Under the pieces are notes generated by a model. The model saw only the letters and a program-made list of their open reading frames with translations. It did not search any database and was not told the DNA's origin. Of a stretch of DNA of 13,338 nt, positions 6,479-13,328 are shown piece by piece; the stretch's first letter is position 1; the number at the start of each line of letters is the position of its first letter. Made by a program: the position numbers and the translations under genes. The DNA comes from Bacteroidota bacterium (GTDB taxonomy: Bacteria; Bacteroidota; Bacteroidia; NS11-12g; UBA955): the NCBI GenBank assembly GCA_009918425.1, contig RGEC01000039.1:1-13338 (forward strand). Direction: 5' to 3'.

Positions 6479-7921
6479 GTGAAAGCCTTCCTAATATTCC
6501 CCCATCAACTTTTTAAAGAAATTGAACATCTTAAAAAGGTAGGAAAGGTTTTTCTGATTGAAGAATACCTTTTTTTTCGTCAATACAAATTTCACAAACA
6601 AAAACTGGCCCTGCACCGCGGCAGCATGCAGTATTATCTGCAGTACCTGACCCAAAACAACGTTCAATGCCAATATATATCGTGTCTGGAACCGGAATCA
6701 GATATTCGGAAGCTCATGGTATCCCTTTCGATCTCCGGTATAAATAAGATAATTTGCTACGACCCAACAGATAACTGGCTTGAAGGAAGGTTGCTGTCTG
6801 CCGGCAAAAAAGTCGATATCGAAATCCAAATACTGGAGAATCCCAATTTTCTAAACCACCGGGATACGCCCTTACCTATTCGCAAGGATGGAAGCATTGT
6901 GCAAACTGATTTTTATATCAGCCAGCGCAAACAACGCGATATCCTTATGGCAAATGGCAAACCGGCAGGAGGACAATGGACCTTTGATACCGATAACCGT
7001 AAACGTTATCCGAAAGATCATACTCCGCCGAAAGTTTGGTTTCCGGAAGAAAATGCCTTTAGCAGAGAAGCCATTGGCTTTATTAACAAACACTTTCCTG
7101 ATAATCCGGGCGATTTGACTGACAACTTCATATATCCCGTCAGCCATGCAGATGCTGAAAAATGGCTGCAGGATTTTCTTTTTCACCGCTTTCACGATTT
7201 TGGGCCGTATGAAGATGCCCTGGTAAAAAACCAGCACTGGTTGCACCATTCCATACTCACGCCCATCCTTAATATAGGGTTGCTCACGCCTAAACGAATT
7301 ATAGACGTTGCCCAAGATCATGCAGACAATTATCCCATACCGCTGGCTTCACTGGAAGGCTTCATAAGACAAATCATCGGCTGGCGGGAGTTTATACGAC
7401 TGTTTTATCTGAACTGCGGCACCGAACAACGAAACCGAAATTTCTGGGGTTTTACCCGAAAAATACCGGAATCTTTTTACAGTGGTACAACAGGCATCCT
7501 GCCCATAGACGATTGCATCAAAAAACTGCGCATAACCGGCTACAACCATCATATTGAAAGACTGATGGTACTGGGCAATTTTATGCTCCTTTGTGAATTT
7601 GACCCCGATGAAGTGTACCGTTGGTTTATGGAAATGTACATTGATGCATATGACTGGGTAATGGTACCCAACGTATATGGCATGAGCCAGTTTGCTGATG
7701 GTGGGAGAATGTGCTCCAAACCTTATATCAGCGGCAGCAATTATCTGCTTAAGATGTCGGACTACAAAGGCGATGGGCAGTGGGAGAAAATCTGGGACGG
7801 CTTGTTTAGTCAAAACCCAAGAATCGGCATGCTGCTGAAGACACTTGACAACATGGATGCGGAAAAGCGACAACTACATTTTCATGCTGCTGAAAAGTTC
7901 CTCAAAAGCCTGGAGGTATGA
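6479..7921 (+). CDS. Photolyase/cryptochrome of the prokaryotic (6-4)/DPRP family, lacking the Fe-S cysteines
   Basis: This belongs to the deoxyribodipyrimidine photolyase-related family (FeS-BCP, such as Agrobacterium PhrB), FAD enzymes that repair (6-4) photoproducts or act as light sensors. The 480 residues include an N-terminal antenna-type Rossmann domain (MKAFLIFPHQLF, about 1-120) and a helical FAD domain. Family motifs are GWREF (301-305), GYNHHIERLMVLGNFMLL (354-371, with the double His of the (6-4) active site), DAYDWVMVPNVYGMSQFADG (389-408) and KPYISGSNYLLKMSDY (414-429). In PhrB that last motif runs on into the C-x-x-C and later Cys that hold a 4Fe-4S cluster; here it reads SDYKGDGQWEKIWDGLF with no Cys, and the earlier ligand position (TGMNC in PhrB) reads TGILP. 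The cluster is therefore probably absent. The start is GTG at 6479; an ATG two bases earlier is out of frame. The gene lies 60 bases after yggS and overlaps the next gene by ATGA. Confidence 0.9.
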   Translation: MKAFLIFPHQLFKEIEHLKKVGKVFLIEEYLFFRQYKFHKQKLALHRGSMQYYLQYLTQNNVQCQYISCLEPESDIRKLMVSLSISGINKIICYDPTDNWLEGRLLSAGKKVDIEIQILENPNFLNHRDTPLPIRKDGSIVQTDFYISQRKQRDILMANGKPAGGQWTFDTDNRKRYPKDHTPPKVWFPEENAFSREAIGFINKHFPDNPGDLTDNFIYPVSHADAEKWLQDFLFHRFHDFGPYEDALVKNQHWLHHSILTPILNIGLLTPKRIIDVAQDHADNYPIPLASLEGFIRQIIGWREFIRLFYLNCGTEQRNRNFWGFTRKIPESFYSGTTGILPIDDCIKKLRITGYNHHIERLMVLGNFMLLCEFDPDEVYRWFMEMYIDAYDWVMVPNVYGMSQFADGGRMCSKPYISGSNYLLKMSDYKGDGQWEKIWDGLFSQNPRIGMLLKTLDNMDAEKRQLHFHAAEKFLKSLEV

Positions 7922-9384
7922 AACCCACTATCAACGTTGTTTGGCTAAAACGCGACCTGCGCACATCCGACCACGCGCCACTGGCCGCTGCAGAAGATGC
8001 CGGACTTCCGTATTTGATATTGTTTCTTTTTGAACCTGCCCTTACAGCTCGTCCTGACTGCAGCGGAAGGCACATAACTTTTCAGTTGCAATCGCTGGAG
8101 GATATGAACCGCAGGCTTGCCAAAGCCAACATGAGGGTGCATGTATACTGCGAAAACGCCGTTGCAGTATTTGAACACTTATCAGGCACATTCAACATCA
8201 ATCATGTTTTTAGTTACCGCGAAAGCGGGGTGCTGCAAACCTGGCAGCGTGATAAAGATGTTGCACAGCTCTTTAAAAAACACAATATTCTATGGCAGGA
8301 ATTTCAACGCGACGGTATACTGCGGGGCATTCAAAACCGCGATGGGTGGGATAAACAGTGGTTTGGGCATATGCATGCCCCGGTGATTGAAAATCAATTT
8401 TCACCGAAATTGGCCATAAATATTGACTTGCCATTACCTGCCACCCCTGAAACACATAATCTGCAGGCTCCATGGAATAACAATATGCAACCCGGCGGCG
8501 AAACCCATGCCTGGCAATATCTGCAAACATTCATTGAAACACGTGGCCAACACTATAACCGCCATATTTCAAAACCCGCTGAAAGCAGGCTATCCTGCAG
8601 CCGACTTTCGCCATACCTTGCATGGGGAAATATGAGCGTGCGGCAGGCATATCAAGTGGCGTATACCGCAGAAAACGCCAAAATTCACAAGCGTGCATTT
8701 GCATCGTTTCGCGAACGGCTGCGATGGCATTGCCACTTCATTCAGAAATTTGAGCAGGAATGCCGTTATGAATATGAAAACATCAACCGTGGCTTCGATT
8801 CCCTGCAATGGAATAATGATGAGCAAGCCATAGAAGCCTGGAAGCTGGGTAAAACGGGTTTCCCCATGGTAGATGCCAACATGCGCTGCCTGCAACAAAC
8901 CGGTTGGATTAACTTCCGAATGCGGGCCATGCTGGTTTCGTTTTTGTGCCACCACCTCGGCGCCGACTGGCGGAAAGGCAAAACACATATTGCACAGCTG
9001 TTTCTGGATTATGAGCCCGGAATCCACTATCCGCAGTTTCAAATGCAAGCCGGAACCACGGGCATAAACACGGTTCGCATGTACAATCCCATAAAACAAA
9101 GCCTGGATCATGATCCCGAAGGCCTTTTTATCTCAAAATGGTGCCCTGAACTTGCCCATTTGCCCCTTCACCTCCGTCACAAACCGTGGGAGGCCAATGC
9201 ACTTGAGCAGATAGAATTTCATTTTATGCCGGGCGTGGATTATCCACTGCCCGTTTGCAGCACAGAAGGAATCCCTAAAGCACACAGAGAAAAAATCTGG
9301 GGAACGAGAAAAACACAAACTGCAAAAACTGAAAGCAGCAGAATACTACAGACACACACCCGAAAAGGGCGAAGAAATCCTTAA
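7918..9384 (+). CDS. Class I-like photolyase/cryptochrome with altered flavin-site residues
   Basis: This 488-residue protein belongs to the cryptochrome/photolyase family (N-terminal photolyase domain plus FAD-binding domain). Motifs are VVWLKRDLRTSDHAPL (7-22), SRLSPYLAWGNMSVRQAY (228-245), KTGFPMVDANMRCLQQTGW (312-330) and YNPIKQSLDHDPEG (389-402). Compared from memory with E. coli PhrB, W270 matches active-site W277, W298 matches W306 and W351 matches W359. The NNGGWQW stretch, however, is replaced by HYPQFQM (370-376): the flavin-N5 Asn378 becomes His, the proximal electron-transfer W382 becomes Phe, and substrate-contacting W384 becomes Met. It is thus not a standard CPD photolyase, CRY-DASH or animal-type (6-4) enzyme. 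The tail (about 463-488) is basic and Thr-rich. It starts at the ATGA overlap with the preceding photolyase, implying coupled translation, and its TAA overlaps the dnaN stop on the other strand. Confidence 0.9.
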   Translation: MKPTINVVWLKRDLRTSDHAPLAAAEDAGLPYLILFLFEPALTARPDCSGRHITFQLQSLEDMNRRLAKANMRVHVYCENAVAVFEHLSGTFNINHVFSYRESGVLQTWQRDKDVAQLFKKHNILWQEFQRDGILRGIQNRDGWDKQWFGHMHAPVIENQFSPKLAINIDLPLPATPETHNLQAPWNNNMQPGGETHAWQYLQTFIETRGQHYNRHISKPAESRLSCSRLSPYLAWGNMSVRQAYQVAYTAENAKIHKRAFASFRERLRWHCHFIQKFEQECRYEYENINRGFDSLQWNNDEQAIEAWKLGKTGFPMVDANMRCLQQTGWINFRMRAMLVSFLCHHLGADWRKGKTHIAQLFLDYEPGIHYPQFQMQAGTTGINTVRMYNPIKQSLDHDPEGLFISKWCPELAHLPLHLRHKPWEANALEQIEFHFMPGVDYPLPVCSTEGIPKAHREKIWGTRKTQTAKTESSRILQTHTRKGRRNP

Positions 9385-10502
9385 TAGTTATTCAGCATCA
9401 TCGGCATAATGAGCATGGTGATATCTTCATCCTTCTCATTTTCCGTGGGAACCAGTAAACCCGCACGGTTGGGTGCAGAGAGCTTAAGTACTACCTGCTC
9501 CCCATCTATGGTTGCCAGCATATCTTTCAGGAATCGGGCATTGAAACCGATTTCCATGTCCTCACCATCGTATTCGCAGTTGATTTTTTCCTGCGCTTCG
9601 TTGGCCATTTCCAAATCCTCTGCACTGATTTGCAGTTCGCTGCCGGTAATCTTGAGGCGGATCTGGTGTGTGGTTTTGCTGGCAAAAATGCTGATACGGT
9701 TGATAGAGCTGAGGAAATCACTCCTTGAAATGGTCAGAGAATTGGGGTTTTCGGTAGGTATAACCGCGTTATAGTCGGGGTATTTCTCATCCAAAAGACG
9801 GGCAATCAGCTGCGTAGTGCCAAAAGTAAAGAATACATTGCTGCGGTTGTAATCCACCACTACGGGGGTATCATCATTGGGGAGTGCTGTTTTCAGCAAA
9901 TTCAGCGGCTTTTTGGGAATGATAAAATTCTGGTCCGAACCTGTCTTCAGATCTTTCCTCGTAAAGCGAACCAGTTTGTTTGCGTCGGTAGCAACAAAGT
10001 TCACACTATCTTCCTTCATTTCCACGAAAAGACCCGTAAGGTTCAGGCGAAGTTCATCATTGCCGGTAGCAAACAGTGTTTTGCTGATTGCGCGGAGGAG
10101 AATATTGGCGGGAACCGTAAAGCTGCCTTCCCCTGATTTTTCCGGCAAAGCTGGAAAATCTGATCCGTTGAGGCCTGCCATTTTGTATCTGCCGTTGTTA
10201 TTCACAACCTCAATGCCATAGCTGGGTTCTTCAATGCTGAAGGTTACTGGCTGATCTGGCAATGAACGCAGAATATCAATGACCATTTTACTGGGAACCG
10301 CTACCCGCACATCTTCTTTAGACTCTACCTGCATGCTGGTGGTCATGCTGGTATCCAGGTCAGTACTGAAAATTGTGAGGGTATTGCCTTTAATGTCAAA
10401 AAGGAAATTCTCCAGGATAGGTATTATGGGCTTGGAAATAATGGCGCCATTTACGGTCAGCAAATGCTGAAGGAGTTCGTTACTGGGTGCTATAAACTTC
10501 AT
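9381..10502 (-). CDS. dnaN: DNA polymerase III beta subunit (sliding clamp)
   Basis: DnaN forms the ring-shaped dimer that holds polymerase III on DNA and serves as a docking site for repair proteins. The 373 residues are the usual length, with three repeated clamp domains. Recognisable parts are the start MKFIAPSNELLQHL, STDLDTSM (46-53), MAGLNGSDFPALP (108-120), FVATDANKL (174-182), LLDEKYPDYNAVIP (237-250) and the C-terminal MLIMPMMLNNY expected of clamps. It is not next to dnaA. It converges on the photolyase gene with a 4-base overlap of stop codons (TTAA), and I see no terminator at the junction. A good -7 box lies 28 bases before the ATG. Confidence 0.97.
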   Translation of the reverse strand: MKFIAPSNELLQHLLTVNGAIISKPIIPILENFLFDIKGNTLTIFSTDLDTSMTTSMQVESKEDVRVAVPSKMVIDILRSLPDQPVTFSIEEPSYGIEVVNNNGRYKMAGLNGSDFPALPEKSGEGSFTVPANILLRAISKTLFATGNDELRLNLTGLFVEMKEDSVNFVATDANKLVRFTRKDLKTGSDQNFIIPKKPLNLLKTALPNDDTPVVVDYNRSNVFFTFGTTQLIARLLDEKYPDYNAVIPTENPNSLTISRSDFLSSINRISIFASKTTHQIRLKITGSELQISAEDLEMANEAQEKINCEYDGEDMEIGFNARFLKDMLATIDGEQVVLKLSAPNRAGLLVPTENEKDEDITMLIMPMMLNNY

Positions 10503-10530
10503 AAAAGTATATTCTTTCTGATGTTGGGTG

Positions 10531-10559
10531 CAAACGTATTCAAATTGCGTGAATAGAAA
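10531..10559 (-). promoter_or_regulatory. dnaN promoter (TTTC-N17-TACGTTTG)
   Basis: In the 98 bases between the FtsB-like gene and dnaN, the minus strand has TACGTTTG (10538-10531), a full match to TAnnTTTG, with TTTC 17 bases upstream as an imperfect -33 box. A leader of 28 bases then precedes the dnaN ATG, containing a purine stretch (AGAAAGAA) that may aid ribosome binding. Confidence 0.5.
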
Positions 10560-10600
10560 TGCACAAATTTTTAGGTTTTATAAACAAAGACGCCATGCAT

Positions 10601-10894
10601 TTAGTCTTCTACCAAAGTATCGTTAATGATGACAAATAAATCCTCATTGTCTTTCTTCATCATATATCTTTCTCTGGCAAATTTTTCCAGATTGGTCTGA
10701 TTGCTGAGCAATTCAGTGCGTTGTCTTCTCAAATCCACAATTTCTTTTTCAAATAGCACTTTGGAATCTTCAAGATCTGACACCTCGGAGGCTATCGAAA
10801 ATCTGTAGAATACATTGTTACTGTCAAAAAACAGCATCCACAACCCAAAAAAGGCAAACAGCAGTATATAGCGGTATTTGAACAACTTTTGCAT
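10601..10894 (-). CDS. FtsB/DivIC-type septum formation initiator
   Basis: This 97-residue, single-pass inner-membrane protein belongs to the FtsB/DivIC group, which links divisome proteins such as FtsL and FtsQ at the division site. A short cytoplasmic start (MQKLFKYR) is followed by one membrane segment (about 9-23, YILLFAFFGLWMLFF) and a heptad-like coiled coil (about 33-68). The family end LEKFARERYMMKKDNEDLFV (69-88) is clear. Length and order match the family. dnaN lies 98 bases downstream with its own promoter, so they are probably only loosely linked. A TATATTTG box lies 9 bases before the ATG. Confidence 0.9.
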   Translation of the reverse strand: MQKLFKYRYILLFAFFGLWMLFFDSNNVFYRFSIASEVSDLEDSKVLFEKEIVDLRRQRTELLSNQTNLEKFARERYMMKKDNEDLFVIINDTLVED

Positions 10895-10903
10895 CAGTCA
10901 CCA

Positions 10904-10911
10904 CAAATATA
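10904..10911 (-). promoter_or_regulatory. Bacteroidota -7 box (TATATTTG) of the FtsB-like gene
   Basis: TATATTTG on the minus strand matches TAnnTTTG exactly and ends 9 bases before the ATG. No TTTG is seen at -33 spacing. It lies in the 83-base gap shared with the divergent hydrolase gene. Confidence 0.45.
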
Positions 10912-10965
10912 TGGGGTTGTGGCAATTGCTGTGTGCACGATTTTTAGGGATGTCCATTTTTTTGC

Positions 10966-10973
10966 TATCTTCG
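10966..10973 (+). promoter_or_regulatory. -7 box (TATCTTCG) of the hydrolase gene
   Basis: TATCTTCG differs from TAnnTTTG by one base and is a form I know from Bacteroidota promoters. It ends 4 bases before the ATG at 10978, so the transcript would be nearly or fully leaderless. No clear -33 box is present; T-rich stretches lie upstream. Confidence 0.4.
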
Positions 10974-10977
10974 TTTT

Positions 10978-12201
10978 ATGAAAAGGCTTCTTTTCTTATT
11001 ATCCGCAGTTGCAACAGCATTTTCAGCCATTGCACAGCCTTGTGATTACACCCAAAAAAAATATAGCATTCGCCAGGAACTGAGAACCGTTTATGGCGTT
11101 TCAAAAGCCTTTGGAAACCAAATGGATACATTGTTCATCGACATTTATAAACCGGTGGGCGATAACAACACCCTCAGACCCATAATGCTTTTTATTCATG
11201 GGGGCGGATTCAGCGGTGGCAATTACAAGGATGTTACCAACCAGGCCAAATCGTTTGCACAGCGCGGGTATGTAGCGGCAACCGCATCCTACCGTCTGGG
11301 CTTTTTCCGCCCTGTAATTCCTGATCAATACCCGTGGGCCCTTGACAAAGCAGAGCCGGAACGTGCGGCCTACCGGGCTATGCAAGATATAAAAGGGGCT
11401 GTCAGATACCTAAAAGGGCGCAATAGCAAAGACAGTTCGGATATATTGAACTTTTTTATAGGCGGATTCAGCGCAGGAGCCATTACAAGCCTCAACGTAG
11501 CTTTTGTGAATGACAATAAGTTCAGACCCGCTTCATGCGATTCAATAAACAGTGTAGTGTATCAGGGAATTAATTACAAAAGACCTTCCCTCGGCAGCAT
11601 AGATGGCACACTGAATCTCAACGGCCACAATACACAAGTACGCGGTGTACTTAATTATTTCGGAGCCGTGGCAGATACTGCTGTTCTGGAAACTTCTAAA
11701 CCTGCCGTATTTAATTATCATCAGCTTGGCGATCCCGTGGTTCCCGCAGGTATTAACAGACCCTTTTATGGCCTTGGACTCGGCATCTCTGATAACTGGC
11801 CCTTGCTTTATGGAAGCACCATCATCAGCAGGAGATTAAAAGCCCTCGGATATTCAGGCATTTCTATGCGAAATCGAATAATTAGCGGCAATGTTCATGA
11901 TGTGGACAATCCCGCCCTAATGGATACCATGACCGCCAATTGGGCTTCTGCCGTGATATGCAGCCCCAATACAGGGATTAGTAAGGTTTCACAAATCAAA
12001 ACTTATCAGCTACAAACCGAGGGCAATAAAACCTTCTTGTTTCCACTTGAAACAGGTACATGGGAATTTTACGATATGGCAGGTCGCATGATAAAAAGGG
12101 CTAACATCAAGGCCGGACAGCGTACGGAAATCATCCGTACACCATGTTTGGTTAGATACCAAACAAATACTGGGGAAGGTTCGTTTCTTTGCAACCCTTG
12201 A
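10978..12201 (+). CDS. Secreted alpha/beta hydrolase (esterase-like) with possible T9SS sorting tail
   Basis: The 407-residue protein begins with a signal peptide (about 1-19, cleavage after AIA). The hydrolase fold shows an oxyanion-hole HGGGF (74-78), the nucleophile elbow GFSAG (163-167, Ser165), a likely acid Asp252 in GDPVVPAG and a likely His307 in GNVHDVD, in the order expected of carboxylesterases of the HGGG group. The end (about 335-407), with TWEFYDMAGRMIKRANIKAG, resembles the beta-rich T9SS type A sorting domain found on secreted Bacteroidota proteins, though the last strands are atypical (TPCLVRYQTNTGEG). The substrate cannot be told. Its 3' end overlaps the next gene, a metal-chelate binding lipoprotein, so the two are probably co-transcribed; a role in opening an ester-type siderophore or other chelate is a guess from context only. 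Confidence 0.85.
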   Translation: MKRLLFLLSAVATAFSAIAQPCDYTQKKYSIRQELRTVYGVSKAFGNQMDTLFIDIYKPVGDNNTLRPIMLFIHGGGFSGGNYKDVTNQAKSFAQRGYVAATASYRLGFFRPVIPDQYPWALDKAEPERAAYRAMQDIKGAVRYLKGRNSKDSSDILNFFIGGFSAGAITSLNVAFVNDNKFRPASCDSINSVVYQGINYKRPSLGSIDGTLNLNGHNTQVRGVLNYFGAVADTAVLETSKPAVFNYHQLGDPVVPAGINRPFYGLGLGISDNWPLLYGSTIISRRLKALGYSGISMRNRIISGNVHDVDNPALMDTMTANWASAVICSPNTGISKVSQIKTYQLQTEGNKTFLFPLETGTWEFYDMAGRMIKRANIKAGQRTEIIRTPCLVRYQTNTGEGSFLCNP

Positions 12202-13328
12202 GTTTTCTAATTAGGATACTGCCCATAGTAGTATTGCCGCTAACATTTTCTGCTTGCCGCAATAACAAGACACATACACTTCCATCGGGTGTGCAATGGC
12301 AGCAACCTGAATACAGTCGGCTTTTTCTGCTGGGCACCGATGGAAAGGATTCTTTTATTGCTCTCAAAAATCCCGAAGACACTTCACAATGGATGCAGAT
12401 TTTTTATTGGGGAAACAAAAATGTACCCGAAGGCTGTTTCCAACTTAAAAAAAGAAACCGTGTAGCCTGCATGACTGCAGTATTTTCAGGTATGATGGAT
12501 GTCTTGGAAACCGAAACCCGGATATGCTGCACGGATAATATACAATATCACACAGGACCCGGTTGCAGAAAATGGTTTGCCGAAAACAAAACAATTCAGG
12601 CCGCAAAGGGCATATCCCTCGACAGAGAAAAATTGCTAAACACCAAGCCAGATTTGGTTTTAACTTATTACATCGATAACAAGGGCAAGGAGGAATGGAA
12701 CACCATTGCGCAAAGCGGAATACCCGTTATATTTCTTCAGAATTATCTGGAAAACCATCCACTGGGCAGGGCTGAATGGCTAAAGGTATTGGGTTGGATT
12801 TTAGGAAAACCAACCGAAGCAGAATCCTTTTTCAGTATGGTGAAAGAGCATTACGAGAACATAGCAGCACAAGTAAAATCAGCAAACCAGGATAAACCTA
12901 CAGTGTTCTGCAATGCCCCCTACAGTGGCAACTGGGATGTACCAGCAGGGGAAAGTTATATGGCTGTGCTTCTTTCGGATGCAGGTGCAGATTACATTTG
13001 GAAGAATATGGGTGGAACAGGCAAAATATCGCAGGATATAGAAAAAGTTTACCAAAAAGCCAAAGATTCCGATTTCTGGATCAATCCCGGTGGCTGTAGG
13101 GATATAGCCTGTCTGCAGCAGACAGACAAAAGGCTGATTCAATTCAGTGCCACCAAAAATGGTGGCGTTTTTAACGCCACAAAGACCCAAAATACGGAAG
13201 GTGGTAATGCTTGGTGGGATTATGCCGTAGTAAGACCAGATTTGGCTTTGCATGATCTGGCAAAGATTTTTCATCCCGATATAATGGCAGAAGAGCAGGA
13301 ATTGGTTTTCTTTGAAGCCCTGAAATAA
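12189..13328 (+). CDS. ABC transporter substrate-binding lipoprotein, iron-siderophore/cobalamin class
   Basis: This 379-residue protein looks like the periplasmic binding component (PF01497-like, FepB/BtuF class) of a metal-chelate importer. The start has a hydrophobic signal and a lipobox-like FSAC with Cys23. Family features are CTDNIQYHTGPG (114-125), LLNTKPDLVLTY (149-160), GIPVIFLQNYLENHPLGRAEWL (177-198), FSATKNGGVFN (319-329) and WWDYAVVRPDLALHDLAKIFHP (342-363). Eight further Cys residues (83, 94, 113, 114, 126, 241, 303, 308) are many for such a protein and may form disulfides. The TTG at 12189 is chosen because GGAAGG lies 9 bases upstream; it gives a 13-base overlap with the hydrolase gene. 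A TTG at 12198, overlapping the TGA as TTGA, is an alternative. The stop overlaps the next ATG (TAATG), as usual for a binding protein-permease-ATPase operon. Confidence 0.88.
   Translation: MQPLSFLIRILPIVVLPLTFSACRNNKTHTLPSGVQWQQPEYSRLFLLGTDGKDSFIALKNPEDTSQWMQIFYWGNKNVPEGCFQLKKRNRVACMTAVFSGMMDVLETETRICCTDNIQYHTGPGCRKWFAENKTIQAAKGISLDREKLLNTKPDLVLTYYIDNKGKEEWNTIAQSGIPVIFLQNYLENHPLGRAEWLKVLGWILGKPTEAESFFSMVKEHYENIAAQVKSANQDKPTVFCNAPYSGNWDVPAGESYMAVLLSDAGADYIWKNMGGTGKISQDIEKVYQKAKDSDFWINPGGCRDIACLQQTDKRLIQFSATKNGGVFNATKTQNTEGGNAWWDYAVVRPDLALHDLAKIFHPDIMAEEQELVFFEALK
13147..13180 (+). promoter_or_regulatory. Two mutually exclusive hairpins, attenuator-like, inside the binding-protein gene
   Basis: GCCACCA (13149-13155) pairs with TGGTGGC (13160-13166) across an AAAA loop, and two G-T pairs can extend the stem; it is followed by GTTTTT. 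The right arm can instead pair with the next bases: GTGGCGTT (13162-13169) with AACGCCAC (13173-13180) across a TTT loop. The first form looks like an intrinsic terminator, the second like an antiterminator. The element lies about 150 bases before the end of the gene and ahead of the permease gene. It also encodes conserved residues, so chance is possible. Confidence 0.3.

Noticed and set aside
6872..9318. Long open frames on the minus strand opposite the two photolyase genes (149, 174 and 173 codons at 6872-7321, 7349-7873 and 8590-9111)
   Set aside because: They mirror strongly recognisable photolyase coding sequence, have no family resemblance, no promoter or ribosome site, and odd composition; they are antisense shadows.
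9381..10502. Possible replication origin near dnaN
   Set aside because: No dnaA, no DnaA-box cluster and no AT-rich unwinding region seen; dnaN is often away from the origin in Bacteroidota.
11203..11473. 13-base direct repeat GGCGGATTCAGCG at 11203-11215 and 11461-11473
   Set aside because: Both copies encode the GFS part of two separate hydrolase motifs (HGGGFSGG and GGFSAG); same residues and codons explain it.
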